Assembly: GCF_008692785.1 (NCBI RefSeq)
Contig: NZ_VXJV01000008.1
Span: 62,001-126,000 of the forward strand
Direction of reading: 5' to 3'
Length of the DNA: 64,000 bases
From: Salmonella enterica subsp. diarizonae
GTDB lineage: Bacteria > Pseudomonadota > Gammaproteobacteria > Enterobacterales > Enterobacteriaceae
Below the pieces are notes generated by a model. The model ran no database searches, was not told the origin of the DNA, and saw only the letters and a program-made list of their open reading frames with translations. Shown piece by piece: positions 40,586-50,317 of the stretch. How positions within the stretch are numbered: position 1 is the stretch's first letter; each line of letters starts with the position of its first letter. The translations under genes and the position numbers were made by a program.

Positions 40586-42118
40586 ATGGTTACGATTGAT
40601 TCGATGAACAAGGACACCACACGTTTGAGCGATGGACCCGACTGGACATTTGATCTGCTGGATGTCTATCTGGCAGAGATAGACCGCGTGGCGAAACTCT
40701 ACAAACTGGATACTTACCCGCACCAAATTGAAGTCATCACTTCCGAACAGATGATGGACGCGTACTCCAGCGTCGGAATGCCGATCAACTATCCGCACTG
40801 GTCGTTTGGCAAAAAGTTCATTGAGACTGAACGCCTGTATAAGCATGGTCAACAAGGACTGGCTTATGAAATTGTGATCAACTCTAATCCCTGTATTGCC
40901 TATCTGATGGAGGAGAACACCATCACCATGCAGGCGCTGGTAATGGCGCACGCCTGTTACGGACACAACTCCTTTTTTAAAAATAATTATCTATTCCGAA
41001 GCTGGACGGATGCCAGCTCTATCGTCGATTACCTGATTTTCGCCCGTAATTACATTACCCGCTGTGAAGAACGCTACGGAGTGGATGAAGTAGAAAAACT
41101 GCTCGACTCCTGCCACGCGCTGATGAATTACGGCGTCGATCGCTATAAGCGCCCGCAGAAAATCTCATTGCAGGAAGAGAAAGCGCGACAAAAAAGCCGG
41201 GAAGAGTATCTACAAAGCCAGGTGAATATGCTGTGGCGCACGCTGCCAAAACGCGAGGAAGAGAAAACTGTCGCCGAAGCACGCCGTTTTCCCTCTGAAC
41301 CGCAGGAAAACCTGCTCTATTTTATGGAGAAAAACGCCCCGTTGCTGGAGCCGTGGCAACGCGAAATTCTGCGTATTGTGCGTAAAGTCAGCCAGTATTT
41401 TTATCCGCAGAAACAGACGCAGGTCATGAACGAAGGCTGGGCGACCTTCTGGCATTACACCATCCTGAATCATCTGTATGATGAAGGCAAAGTGACGGAA
41501 CGCTTTATGCTGGAGTTTTTACACAGCCACACCAATGTAGTATTCCAGCCGCCCTATAATAGCCCCTGGTATAGCGGAATTAACCCCTATGCGCTCGGCT
41601 TTGCCATGTTCCAGGATATCAAGCGTATTTGTCAGTCGCCCACGGATGAAGATAAATATTGGTTTCCAGATATTGCCGGTTCCGACTGGCTGGAAACGCT
41701 GCACTTCGCCATGCGCGATTTTAAAGATGAAAGCTTTATCAGCCAGTTCCTGTCGCCAAAGGTGATGCGTGATTTCCGTTTCTTCACGGTACTTGATGAT
41801 GACAGGCATAATTATCTGGAGATCTCCGCCATTCATAACGAAGAAGGTTATCGGGAGATTCGCTCAAAACTGTCGTCACAGTATAATCTGAGCAACCTGG
41901 AGCCGAATATTCAGGTCTGGAATGTCGATTTACGCGGCGACAGATCGCTGACGTTACGGTATATCCCGCATAACCGCGCGCCGCTGGATAAAGGCCGCAA
42001 AGAGGTGCTGAAACATGTGCATCGGTTATGGGGCTTTGATGTGATGCTGGAGCAACAAAATGAGGATGGCAGCGTAGAACTGCTTGAACGTTGCCCGCCG
42101 CGCATGAACACTCTGTAA
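40586..42118 (+). CDS. ycgB: SpoVR-family protein YcgB
   Basis: 510 residues, nearly the same as E. coli YcgB. SpoVR domain with conserved EVITSEQMMDAYSSVGMP, HACYGHNSFFKNNY, MNEGWATFWHY and PYALGF. Function unknown; in relatives it is under stationary-phase control. Cytoplasmic. Starts at ATG 40586 with GAGGGT upstream. Confidence 0.95.
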   Translation: MVTIDSMNKDTTRLSDGPDWTFDLLDVYLAEIDRVAKLYKLDTYPHQIEVITSEQMMDAYSSVGMPINYPHWSFGKKFIETERLYKHGQQGLAYEIVINSNPCIAYLMEENTITMQALVMAHACYGHNSFFKNNYLFRSWTDASSIVDYLIFARNYITRCEERYGVDEVEKLLDSCHALMNYGVDRYKRPQKISLQEEKARQKSREEYLQSQVNMLWRTLPKREEEKTVAEARRFPSEPQENLLYFMEKNAPLLEPWQREILRIVRKVSQYFYPQKQTQVMNEGWATFWHYTILNHLYDEGKVTERFMLEFLHSHTNVVFQPPYNSPWYSGINPYALGFAMFQDIKRICQSPTDEDKYWFPDIAGSDWLETLHFAMRDFKDESFISQFLSPKVMRDFRFFTVLDDDRHNYLEISAIHNEEGYREIRSKLSSQYNLSNLEPNIQVWNVDLRGDRSLTLRYIPHNRAPLDKGRKEVLKHVHRLWGFDVMLEQQNEDGSVELLERCPPRMNTL

Positions 42119-42128
42119 TTGTGATGCT

Positions 42129-42155
42129 GCCCGGTAGCGTTTGCGCCTACCGGGC
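42129..42155. repeat. REP-like palindrome / terminator between ycgB and fadR
   Basis: GCCCGGTAG-CG and CG-CCTACCGGGC form a stable stem 11 bases after ycgB, between convergent genes. The sequence has the layout of an enterobacterial REP unit (BIME). It may end transcription from both sides. Confidence 0.65.
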
Positions 42156-42164
42156 GTCGCTGGA

Positions 42165-42884
42165 TTATCGTCCCTGAATCGCTAAATCGCCGGGCAGATT
42201 TTTCTGCATCCGATGCCAAATCTCGCCGCTGTCATGTCCGTAACGCCGCACCGTTTCATACACCTGGTCGTGCGCGCCCTGCTCGCATAACAACGATAAT
42301 TTATGATAGAAGCCCAATGCCAGACTGCGCGCTTCCGGATTGGCGAAATAGTGGCGACCAATGCGGGTGTATAACCCTTTCATGCCGTTCAGGATCAAGC
42401 CGTAGATAGGATTGCCAGAGGCGAATGCCAGACCACGAAAGATGTTATAGTCCAGATCGGCGAATGCATCGGCATGATCGGCCACTTCGTGCGCAGTGGC
42501 CAGCACTTCCTGCGCCTTATCCGGGTGTTGACGCAACGCAGTACGAATAAAGATAGTAGAAATATTGGTACGCACCGACAACAAATTGTCGATCAGTTGT
42601 GGAACACTTTCATGGTCAAGACGGGCCAGCGTTTCAAGGATATTCAACCCTGACGTTTCCCAAAAATTATTGACCTTTGTCGGTTTGCCATGCTGAATGG
42701 TCAGCCAGCCATCTCGCGCCAGCCGCTGTAATACCTCGCGTAATGTCGTGCGCGTCACGCCGATCAGTTCGGAGAGTTCTCGTTCTGCCGGTAAGATCGT
42801 GCCGGGAGGAAAGCGGTTATTCCAGATACTTTCAATAATATACTCTTCCGCGAAACCCGCCGGGCTCTGCGCCTTAATGACCAT
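42165..42884 (-). CDS. fadR: FadR, fatty acid metabolism regulator
   Basis: 239 residues from ATG 42884. GntR-family winged helix ([39 protein letters not shown]), then an all-helical acyl-CoA binding domain. Represses beta-oxidation genes such as fadD (also in this window) and activates fab genes. Residues match E. coli closely. Confidence 0.97.
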   Translation of the reverse strand: MVIKAQSPAGFAEEYIIESIWNNRFPPGTILPAERELSELIGVTRTTLREVLQRLARDGWLTIQHGKPTKVNNFWETSGLNILETLARLDHESVPQLIDNLLSVRTNISTIFIRTALRQHPDKAQEVLATAHEVADHADAFADLDYNIFRGLAFASGNPIYGLILNGMKGLYTRIGRHYFANPEARSLALGFYHKLSLLCEQGAHDQVYETVRRYGHDSGEIWHRMQKNLPGDLAIQGR

Positions 42885-43102
42885 AGTGAGATTTCCATTA
42901 CACAGCAAAACATAGTTACACTCATCATACCAGACGGGCGTAGCACCTGATAGCGGACGCGATGAAGAAAAAGGGGATCAAGACACCATTTCTGATATCG
43001 CCTGCCAATATCGTTAAGGACTTGCTTGCATTCGCCGCGCTCGCTACTCTCTGTGTTTAAACATAAAAACGCTATTTTATTTTTTAGGTAAGGGAAACTT
43101 TC

Positions 43103-44647
43103 ATGGAGATCTCCTGGGGTCGCGCCATGTGGCGCAACTTTTTAGGCCAGTCGCCTGACTGGTACAAACTGGCACTACTGGTCTTTTTAATTATCAACCC
43201 ATTCATTTTCTTCGCTGATTCCTTTGTTGCCGGTTGGCTGTTGGTGGCAGAGTTTATCTTCACCCTGGCGATGGCGTTAAAGTGTTACCCCCTGCTGCCC
43301 GGCGGGTTACTGGCCATTGAAGCCGTCATCATCGGCATGACCAGCGCCGCCCATGTGCGTGAAGAGGTTGCCGCCAACCTGGAAGTCTTGCTGCTGCTGA
43401 TGTTTATGGTGGCGGGTATCTATTTTATGAAGCAGTTACTGCTGTTTATTTTTACCCGTCTGTTACTCAGTATCCGCTCGAAGATGGTCCTGTCGCTGGC
43501 TTTTTGCGTCGCCGCCGCGTTCTTGTCGGCTTTCCTTGATGCACTTACCGTCGTCGCGGTAGTGATCAGCGTCGCCGTCGGTTTTTACGGGATTTACCAT
43601 CGTGTGGCCTCATCGCGCGGCGAAGAGAACGATATGCTGGATGACAGCCATATTGAGCAGCATTCCAAAACGGTGCTGGAACAATTCCGCGGCTTCTTGC
43701 GTAGCCTGATGATGCATGCGGGCGTGGGTACGGCGCTGGGCGGCGTCATGACCATGGTCGGGGAGCCGCAAAACTTGATCATTTCTAAAGCGGCTGGCTG
43801 GCATTTCGGCGACTTCTTTTTGCGGATGTCGCCTGTCACCGTCCCTGTACTGGTATGTGGGCTGTTAACCTGTATGCTGGTCGAGAAGATGCGCTGGTTT
43901 GGCTATGGCGAAACATTGCCGGAGAAAGTCCGCGGCGTCTTGCAGCAATTCGACGACCAAAGCCGTAAGCAGCGCACCCGCCAGGATAAAATTAAGCTAA
44001 TAGTCCAGGCGATTATTGGCGTCTGGCTGGTTACCGCCCTCGCCCTCCATCTCGCGGAGGTGGGACTGATTGGTCTGTCGGTAATTATTCTGACCACCGC
44101 GTTAACGGGTGTAACCGATGAACACGCCATCGGCAAAGCGTTTACCGAGTCGCTGCCGTTCACTGCGCTGTTAACCGTTTTCTTCTCAATTGTGGCGGTT
44201 ATTATCGATCAACATCTTTTCGCGCCGATTATTCAGTTCGTTTTGCAAGCCTCTGAACACGCGCAGCTAACGCTGTTCTATCTCTTTAACGGCCTGTTGT
44301 CCTCTATCTCGGATAACGTCTTTGTTGGCACCATTTATATCAACGAAGCGAAGGCGGCAATGGAAAACGGCGCCATCAGCTTAAAACAGTTTGAGCTGTT
44401 AGCCGTAGCCATCAATACCGGTACTAACCTGCCATCGGTAGCGACGCCAAATGGTCAGGCGGCATTCTTATTTCTGCTGACCTCCGCGCTGGCGCCGTTA
44501 ATCCGTCTCTCCTATGGCCGTATGGTCTGGATGGCGTTACCGTACACTATCGTACTGACGCTGGTAGGGCTACTGTGCGTCGAATTCACTCTTGCGCCGG
44601 TCACCGAATGGATGACCCAGGCAGGATGGTTAGCAACGCTTTCGTAA
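43103..44647 (+). CDS. nhaB: NhaB sodium/proton antiporter
   Basis: 514 residues, inner-membrane protein with about 12 helices. Recognised motifs include [37 protein letters not shown] and [21 protein letters not shown]. Exchanges Na+ for H+ in salt tolerance. Divergent from fadR. Confidence 0.97.
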   Translation: MEISWGRAMWRNFLGQSPDWYKLALLVFLIINPFIFFADSFVAGWLLVAEFIFTLAMALKCYPLLPGGLLAIEAVIIGMTSAAHVREEVAANLEVLLLLMFMVAGIYFMKQLLLFIFTRLLLSIRSKMVLSLAFCVAAAFLSAFLDALTVVAVVISVAVGFYGIYHRVASSRGEENDMLDDSHIEQHSKTVLEQFRGFLRSLMMHAGVGTALGGVMTMVGEPQNLIISKAAGWHFGDFFLRMSPVTVPVLVCGLLTCMLVEKMRWFGYGETLPEKVRGVLQQFDDQSRKQRTRQDKIKLIVQAIIGVWLVTALALHLAEVGLIGLSVIILTTALTGVTDEHAIGKAFTESLPFTALLTVFFSIVAVIIDQHLFAPIIQFVLQASEHAQLTLFYLFNGLLSSISDNVFVGTIYINEAKAAMENGAISLKQFELLAVAINTGTNLPSVATPNGQAAFLFLLTSALAPLIRLSYGRMVWMALPYTIVLTLVGLLCVEFTLAPVTEWMTQAGWLATLS

Positions 44648-44653
44648 CGTTTG

Positions 44654-44685
44654 ACCGGGCAATACACTGCCCGGTTTCGCTTTTT
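44654..44685 (+). terminator. terminator of nhaB
   Basis: ACCGGGCA (44654-44661) and TGCCCGGT (44668-44675) pair across six bases, followed by TTCGCTTTTT. Confidence 0.8.
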
Positions 44686-44788
44686 GCCTGATAATTATCC
44701 AATTACACATTATTTCATTTCCCGCTAGTGGCGCACGAATTGAATTGGTTTACACTGCGGTCTCTACGCATGTTGCAGGGAAATTATT

Positions 44789-45319
44789 ATGTTGCGATTT
44801 TTAAACCAGTGCTCACGGGGTCGGGGCGCCTGGTTACTGATGGCGTTAACCGCCCTGGCGCTGGAAATGGTGGCGTTATGGTTCCAGCACGTCATGTTGC
44901 TTAAACCTTGCGTGCTATGTATTTACGAACGTTGCGCCCTGTTTGGCGTGATGGGCGCGGGTCTGGTCGGCGCAATAGCGCCGAAAACGCCGCTGCGATA
45001 CGTGGCAATGGTTATCTGGATTTACAGCGCCTGGCGGGGTCTACAACTGGCGTATGAACATACGATGATTCAGTTGCACCCCTCGCCGTTCATGACCTGT
45101 GATTTTATGGCGCGCTTTCCAGACTGGTTGCCGTTGGGTAAATGGCTGCCGCAGGTGTTTGTGGCATCCGGCGATTGCGCCGAGCGCCAGTGGTCGTTTT
45201 TAACGCTGGAGATGCCGCAATGGCTGTTAGGGATCTTTGCCGCCTATCTTGTGGTGGCGATAGCCGTCGTCATAGCCCAGGCGTTTAAGCCTAAAAAACG
45301 CGATCTGTTCGGTCGTTGA
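44789..45319 (+). CDS. dsbB: DsbB, disulfide bond formation protein
   Basis: 176 residues with four membrane helices. Cysteine pairs CVLC (C41/C44) and C104 with C130 in periplasmic loops; quinone-binding arginine in ERC. Reoxidises DsbA and passes electrons to quinone. Needed for periplasmic disulfides, including the CSS-domain cyclic-di-GMP enzymes such as YoaD in this window. Confidence 0.97.
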   Translation: MLRFLNQCSRGRGAWLLMALTALALEMVALWFQHVMLLKPCVLCIYERCALFGVMGAGLVGAIAPKTPLRYVAMVIWIYSAWRGLQLAYEHTMIQLHPSPFMTCDFMARFPDWLPLGKWLPQVFVASGDCAERQWSFLTLEMPQWLLGIFAAYLVVAIAVVIAQAFKPKKRDLFGR

Positions 45320-45324
45320 TACAC

Positions 45325-45349
45325 ACGCTCCTTCGGGAGCGTTTTTTTT
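45325..45349 (+). terminator. terminator of dsbB
   Basis: ACGCTCC, a TTCG tetraloop, GGAGCGT and eight Ts: a textbook intrinsic terminator six bases after the stop. Confidence 0.9.
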
Positions 45350-45427
45350 GCCCGATGCGTTGTTTGCCAGTCATTTAAAGGTGTATGTTTAATATATCTT
45401 TTAAACGACACACCAGGGAGATGTCTT

Positions 45428-45769
45428 ATGTCCCACTTACGCATCCCGGCAAGCTGGAAAGTTAAACGCTCCACGCCCTTTTTCACCAAAGAGAATGTTC
45501 CGGCGGCATTACTCTCTCATCACAACACAGCGGCAGGCGTTTTCGGACAACTTTGCGTGATGGAAGGCACCGTGACCTACTATGGCTTTGCGAATGAAGC
45601 CGCGACAGAACCAGAAGTGAAAGTAGTGATTAATGCCGGACAATTCGCCACCAGCCCGCCGCAATACTGGCATCGGGTAGAACTGAGCGATGATGCGCGG
45701 TTCAACATTCATTTTTGGGTGGAGGAAGACCATCAGGGCGAAGAACTGTATCAACAGAAAAAAGCCTGA
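45428..45769 (+). CDS. YeaR/DUF1971-like cupin protein
   Basis: 113 residues, single cupin domain. Shares with E. coli YeaR the layout STPFF-K-NVPA, GQLCVMEGTVTYYGFA, VINAGQFATSPPQYWHRVE and FNIHFWVEE. DUF1971 members are linked to tellurite or nitrate response; function here is not known. Ribosome binding site CAGGGAG. It lies between dsbB and the small-protein group, as in Salmonella and not in E. coli K-12. Confidence 0.85.
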   Translation: MSHLRIPASWKVKRSTPFFTKENVPAALLSHHNTAAGVFGQLCVMEGTVTYYGFANEAATEPEVKVVINAGQFATSPPQYWHRVELSDDARFNIHFWVEEDHQGEELYQQKKA

Positions 45770-45840
45770 TATTGGTAAACCGATCACCACTGGGCAGCGT
45801 TCCGCCCAGTAGCCCGGTTGTTAATAACGCGGATTAAACG

Positions 45841-46014
45841 CTAGAGTAGTTTAATTTTAACGTTGTACCCTTCAAGCCCTTTCATCGTTTCTCGCGGCGC
45901 AAACTCTATTTCGGAAACCTCTTGCCCGGTTTTCTTCCGTAGTTCGGCGACCTTTTTGGTAATGAGTGCCGCGATTTCTTCTTCTGCTTTACGTGTCAAC
46001 TCTTCGCTGTTCAT
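45841..46014 (-). CDS. 57-residue hypothetical protein
   Basis: ATG 46014 has an excellent AAGGAGG site. Product MNSEELTRKAEEEIAALITKK and so on is helical, charged, with a possible coiled coil in the first 35 residues and an EVSEIEFAP strand part after it. No signal or membrane segment. Family not recognised, but the codon use and ribosome binding site look real. Confidence 0.75.
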   Translation of the reverse strand: MNSEELTRKAEEEIAALITKKVAELRKKTGQEVSEIEFAPRETMKGLEGYNVKIKLL

Positions 46015-46227
46015 TGATTTCCTCCTTTGAACTCGCAAACGGCTAAGCGCAAATAAGACAGTGTCGTCATGGACGCGCTACTATTTTAACGTACAAAAAA
46101 TTATAGGCTATCTTTCTGAGGGTTATCAGGATGTTTCGCTTTGGATGACGCAAAAAAAACCGCCTGGTATAGGCTGCCCACTAAAGTCAGGCAACTGCAT
46201 CAGGCGGTTGGTTAATAGCACAAGACG

Positions 46228-46365
46228 CTATCTACGAGGATCTTCAACCTCATTTTGGGTATCCGGGTCGAGAGGATCGTCTCCCTCTGGCGTATCCGGA
46301 ATATTTTCACCAGGAAGCGGTTCATCTTCTGGTAATGGATCGACTAAATCAGGACGTTCAGACAT
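46228..46365 (-). CDS. 45-residue acidic, proline-rich small protein
   Basis: ATG 46365 preceded by GGAGGC at four to five bases. Product MSERPDLVDPLPEDEPLPG and so on to DPRR: about one third Asp/Glu and one fifth proline, so probably unstructured. No family recognised. Strong ribosome binding site and complete frame support it. Confidence 0.65.
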   Translation of the reverse strand: MSERPDLVDPLPEDEPLPGENIPDTPEGDDPLDPDTQNEVEDPRR

Positions 46366-46408
46366 AAAGCCTCCAACGAACCATAGTTATTAAAGATACC
46401 CTATATCA

Positions 46409-46507
46409 CTACTTTTGATTTTTCTTTGGATTTTTTCCTTCGTCTTCGGGTGTCTTATCAGGCTTCCTGGGCTGATCCTTCGAAACACGCAACGGTTGGG
46501 TATTCAT
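46409..46507 (-). CDS. 32-residue basic small protein
   Basis: ATG 46507 with GAGGAG six bases upstream; product MNTQPLRVSKDQPRKPDKTP and ending NPKKNQK, lysine-rich and polar, probably disordered. The longer frame to 46645 has no ribosome binding site. Lies 43 bases from the acidic small protein on the same strand, so the two may be co-transcribed; their opposite charges are notable. Confidence 0.6.
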   Translation of the reverse strand: MNTQPLRVSKDQPRKPDKTPEDEGKNPKKNQK

Positions 46508-46715
46508 GGGTAACTCCTCAGGATAGGCAGCGATATACTGCTTTGAAAGTATAGGGTCGCCGCCATACGTGCGCGAGCGCAGCGGCAAGGAGTATCGGAG
46601 ACGATTAAGAGGTGGTGATAACGCCAGGTGACGGAATTTGCACACAATTCCTGTTTTCAGGGGCCGCCCGGCGTAAATTAAAGAATTGTAAACAATCAGC
46701 CGTTTTGCCGAAGAC

Positions 46716-47177
46716 TTATTCTGCCCACGACGGTTTATTTAAAATATGATCCTGCCAGTCCCGTACTTCGGATTCTTTAACCGCGATATGACGGACAGAA
46801 ATTCGCTCGCCATGCATAGCGGCTTTCGATCCAGTAAGCAGCGGATGCCACGTCGGCAAGGGCTTACCTTCCGCTAACAAACGGTAGGCGCAGGTCATCG
46901 GCAACCATTCAAAGTCTGGCAAGTTTTCGCGAGTGAGTTTGATACAGTCGGGTTCAAATTCAAAACGGCGCTCATAATGACGGCACTGGCACGTTTTGAT
47001 ATTTAATTGCCTGCACGCCACGTTGGTGAAGTAGATTTCATCTGTATCTTCATCCATCAGCTTATGCAGGCAGCATTGACCGCAGCCATCGCACAGCGAC
47101 TCCCACTCGGCATCGGTCATTTCATCCAGGGTTTTACGTTGCCAGAAAGGTGTATCGCTCATTAAAGTATCCGCCAT
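46716..47177 (-). CDS. ycgN: YcgN, UPF0260 cysteine-rich protein
   Basis: 153 residues from ATG 47177. Cysteine cluster [20 protein letters not shown] (near residue 31) and [17 protein letters not shown], a likely Zn or Fe-S binding domain. Function unknown. Same-strand neighbours ycgM and ycgL are conserved in this order. Confidence 0.94.
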
Positions 47178-47254
47178 TGCACTAAAGCTGCACCTTATAA
47201 CCAGTCTGGCCTGCAGATGCAAGTTTTACCGCCGCTGAAGGCGGCAAGCAGATT

Positions 47255-47914
47255 TTACAGAACGCGGGTAGACAACGTTTCGCCATTAAAACGAATGTCC
47301 AGCTCATCGCCGCTTAATAATGGCCCCACGCCTGCCGGCGTGCCGGTTAGCACCACGTCCCCGGCTTTGAGCGTAAAATAGCGGCTCATATAGGCGATAA
47401 GAGGCACAATAGGATGAATCATATCCGCGGTCGACCCTTGCTGGCGAACCTCGCCATTAACGTTAAGTCCGATAACCGTATTTTGCGGATCGCCGCTGAA
47501 GGCCGCGACAGGGATGAAGCCTGAAATCGGACATGCGTTATCAAAACCTTTGGCTTTTTCCCAGGGCTGTCCGGCCTTTTTCATTTTCCCCTGAATATCG
47601 CGCAGGGTTAAATCAAGCGCCACGCCATAACCGGCTATCGCTTTACGTACATGATCTTCAGTCGCCTGGCGGAGCGTTGCGCCAATCAGCACAGCAAGTT
47701 CAACTTCATGATGAACAGCGCCCATATCCGCCGGAATCGCCAGCGGCTGGCGAATATCACACAATGCGGTTTCCGGCTTGATAAAAAGCACGGGTTCTTC
47801 CGGCGTCGCGCTGCCCATCTCCTTGATGTGATTTGCGTAATTACTGCCCACGCAGACCACTTTACTTACCGGGTAATCAAGCAAGGCGCCTTGCCAGTTA
47901 CGATGTTGATACAT
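47255..47914 (-). CDS. ycgM: YcgM, fumarylacetoacetate hydrolase-family protein
   Basis: 219 residues from ATG 47914 (GGGGA upstream). FAH fold with metal-binding glutamates in HHEVELAVLIG and aspartate in ALDLTLRDIQGK, then GQPWEKAKGFDNACPISGF and VVLTGTPAGVGPL. Relatives act on acylpyruvates or oxaloacetate tautomers; the substrate here is unproven. Confidence 0.94.
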   Translation of the reverse strand: MYQHRNWQGALLDYPVSKVVCVGSNYANHIKEMGSATPEEPVLFIKPETALCDIRQPLAIPADMGAVHHEVELAVLIGATLRQATEDHVRKAIAGYGVALDLTLRDIQGKMKKAGQPWEKAKGFDNACPISGFIPVAAFSGDPQNTVIGLNVNGEVRQQGSTADMIHPIVPLIAYMSRYFTLKAGDVVLTGTPAGVGPLLSGDELDIRFNGETLSTRVL

Positions 47915-47963
47915 ATTTTCCCCTAAGATCATGATGGAATTCAGGCGCGGTGCCGAATACCGT

Positions 47964-48257
47964 TTAACGGTCAGCGGGCGACGTATTTTGTCCTACCGAA
48001 GAAAGATGTTGTTTCAGCAAATCTTCCGGCGGCGGCGGCAATTGTAAATAATAGCCCTGCTCGCTTAACGCCTGTTTTACTTTTTCGAGCTCAGCATTGA
48101 CTAATTTTTTACGTCCATCAAGCGGCAGCATCATCGCTAACTGCGGCTGACCGAATCCTTTCATCAACGCTTCAGGCACCCGCGAAAAATCGTCTTTTTT
48201 TTCGACATACAAATAGGTTTGATCGCGCTTGCTACTTCTATAGATCACACAAAACAT
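47964..48257 (-). CDS. ycgL: YcgL-family protein
   Basis: 97 residues from ATG 48257 ([20 protein letters not shown]). A TTG at 48296 would add 13 residues as in some annotations; neither has a clear ribosome binding site. YcgL is a small alpha/beta protein of unknown role. Divergent from minC with a shared promoter region of about 125 bases. Confidence 0.92.
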   Translation of the reverse strand: MFCVIYRSSKRDQTYLYVEKKDDFSRVPEALMKGFGQPQLAMMLPLDGRKKLVNAELEKVKQALSEQGYYLQLPPPPEDLLKQHLSSVGQNTSPADR

Positions 48258-48382
48258 ACTTTTACTCTGAATTAACGGGATGGTGACTTGCCTCAATATA
48301 ATACTGACTATAACATGCCTTCTGGACTTCGGAATATCACTCCGTATCGGAGATGATAAATAGCAAATTGAGTAAGGCCAGG

Positions 48383-49090
48383 ATGTCAAACACGCCAATC
48401 GAGCTTAAAGGCAGTAGCTTCACCTTATCAGTGGTTCATTTGCATGAAGCGGAACCAGAGGTTATTCGTCAGGCGTTAGAAGACAAAATAGCGCAGGCTC
48501 CTGCGTTTTTAAAACACGCCCCTGTCGTTATTAACGTTAGCGGTCTTGAAAGCCCGGTAAACTGGCCGGAACTGCATAAGATCGTGACCTCAACTGGCTT
48601 ACGCATTATCGGCGTGAGCGGCTGTAAAGACGCCAGCCTGAAAGCAGAAATCGATCGGATGGGTCTTCCTTTACTGACCGAAGGTAAAGAGAAAACGGTT
48701 CGACCGGCGCCCGTTGAGCCGGCAACGCCCAGCGAGCCGCCGCAAAACGCTAATCCCATCACAAAAACGCGATTAATTGATGTTCCGGTTCGTTCCGGTC
48801 AGCGCATTTATGCTCCACAATGTGATCTGATTGTTACAAGTCACGTCAGCGCTGGCGCAGAGCTTATCGCTGACGGCAATATCCATGTCTATGGCATGAT
48901 GAGAGGTCGCGCGCTGGCAGGGGCGAGCGGCGATCGGGAAGCGCAAATTTTTTGTACCCATCTGACGGCAGAACTGGTCTCTATCGCAGGTGTTTACTGG
49001 CTGAGTGATAAAATCCCGGCAGAATTTTATGGCAAAGCGGCGCGCCTGCGTTTAGCAGACAACGCTTTGACAGTTCAACCGTTGAATTGA
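48383..49090 (+). CDS. minC: MinC, septum-site inhibitor
   Basis: 235 residues from ATG 48383 (AAGGCCAGG upstream). N-terminal FtsZ-inhibiting domain, a proline-rich linker (about residues 105-130), and the C-terminal beta-helix domain ([36 protein letters not shown]) that binds MinD. First gene of minCDE. Confidence 0.97.
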   Translation: MSNTPIELKGSSFTLSVVHLHEAEPEVIRQALEDKIAQAPAFLKHAPVVINVSGLESPVNWPELHKIVTSTGLRIIGVSGCKDASLKAEIDRMGLPLLTEGKEKTVRPAPVEPATPSEPPQNANPITKTRLIDVPVRSGQRIYAPQCDLIVTSHVSAGAELIADGNIHVYGMMRGRALAGASGDREAQIFCTHLTAELVSIAGVYWLSDKIPAEFYGKAARLRLADNALTVQPLN

Positions 49091-49113
49091 TCCCTTTTTA
49101 ACAAGGAATTTTT

Positions 49114-49926
49114 ATGGCACGCATTATTGTTGTTACTTCGGGTAAAGGGGGCGTTGGCAAAACCACCTCCAGCGCGGCCATCGCTACAGGTTTGGCCCAG
49201 AAGGGAAAGAAAACTGTCGTCATTGATTTTGATATCGGACTGCGTAACCTCGATCTGATTATGGGGTGCGAACGTCGTGTCGTTTACGATTTTGTAAACG
49301 TCATTCAGGGCGATGCGACACTGAATCAGGCGCTGATCAAAGATAAGCGTACTGAAAATCTCTTCATTCTTCCGGCGTCGCAGACTCGGGATAAAGACGC
49401 GCTGACGCGCGAAGGCGTCGCTAAAGTATTGGACTCACTGAGAGCGATGGACTTTGAGTTCATCGTTTGCGACTCGCCGGCGGGTATCGAAACCGGGGCG
49501 CTGATGGCGCTCTATTTTGCCGATGAAGCGATCATCACGACCAACCCGGAAGTCTCTTCTGTTCGTGACTCGGACCGTATTCTGGGTATTCTGGCATCGA
49601 AATCTCGTCGCGCAGAAAATGGCGAAGAGCCGATTAAAGAACATCTCCTGTTGACGCGCTACAATCCAGGCCGCGTAAATAAAGGCGACATGCTCAGCAT
49701 GGAAGATGTACTGGAGATTCTGCGTATTAAACTCGTCGGGGTGATCCCGGAAGATCAATCCGTACTGCGCGCATCTAACCAGGGCGAACCGGTGATTCTT
49801 GACGCCACTGCGGATGCGGGTAAAGCCTATGCAGATACCGTAGATCGTCTGTTGGGAGAAGAACGTCCTTTCCGCTTCATTGAAGAAGAGAAGAAAGGTT
49901 TCCTCAAACGCCTGTTCGGAGGATAA
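49114..49926 (+). CDS. minD: MinD, membrane ATPase
   Basis: 270 residues. Deviant Walker A GKGGVGKTT (residues 10-18) and switch region VIDFDIGLRNLDL; C-terminal amphipathic helix (EEKKGFLKRLFGG) for membrane binding. Recruits MinC and oscillates under MinE. Confidence 0.98.
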   Translation: MARIIVVTSGKGGVGKTTSSAAIATGLAQKGKKTVVIDFDIGLRNLDLIMGCERRVVYDFVNVIQGDATLNQALIKDKRTENLFILPASQTRDKDALTREGVAKVLDSLRAMDFEFIVCDSPAGIETGALMALYFADEAIITTNPEVSSVRDSDRILGILASKSRRAENGEEPIKEHLLLTRYNPGRVNKGDMLSMEDVLEILRIKLVGVIPEDQSVLRASNQGEPVILDATADAGKAYADTVDRLLGEERPFRFIEEEKKGFLKRLFGG

Positions 49927-49929
49927 ATT

Positions 49930-50196
49930 ATGGCATTACTGGATTTTTTTCTCTCGCGGAAAAAGAGTACCGCTAATATTGCAAAAGAGCGGTTGCAAAT
50001 CATTGTCGCGGAACGTCGCCGTAGCGATGCCGAACCGCATTATTTACCGCAGTTACGCAAAGATATTCTTGAGGTCATTTGTAAATACGTACAAATCGAT
50101 CCGGAAATGGTTACCGTCCAGCTTGAGCAAAAAGATGGCGATATCTCCATCCTTGAACTTAACGTAACGCTGCCGGAAGCCGAAGAGTCAAAATAA
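49930..50196 (+). CDS. minE: MinE, topological specificity factor
   Basis: 88 residues, three bases after minD. N-terminal [21 protein letters not shown] binds membrane and MinD; the rest is the dimerisation domain. Stimulates MinD ATPase. Confidence 0.98.
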
Positions 50197-50224
50197 GCTC
50201 TTTTATGGGAAAATTCCTGGATTA

Positions 50225-50255
50225 AAAAAGGCAGAAGAATCTGCCTTTTTTATTT
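50225..50255 (+). terminator. terminator of minCDE
   Basis: AAAAAGGCAGA and TCTGCCTTTTT form an 11-bp stem with a four-base loop and T-rich tail. Confidence 0.9.
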
Positions 50256-50317
50256 TTTTGCATTACTCCGGATACGGACATTTATTTCACTGGCCGTTTT
50301 CCTGACAATTACCGTCG

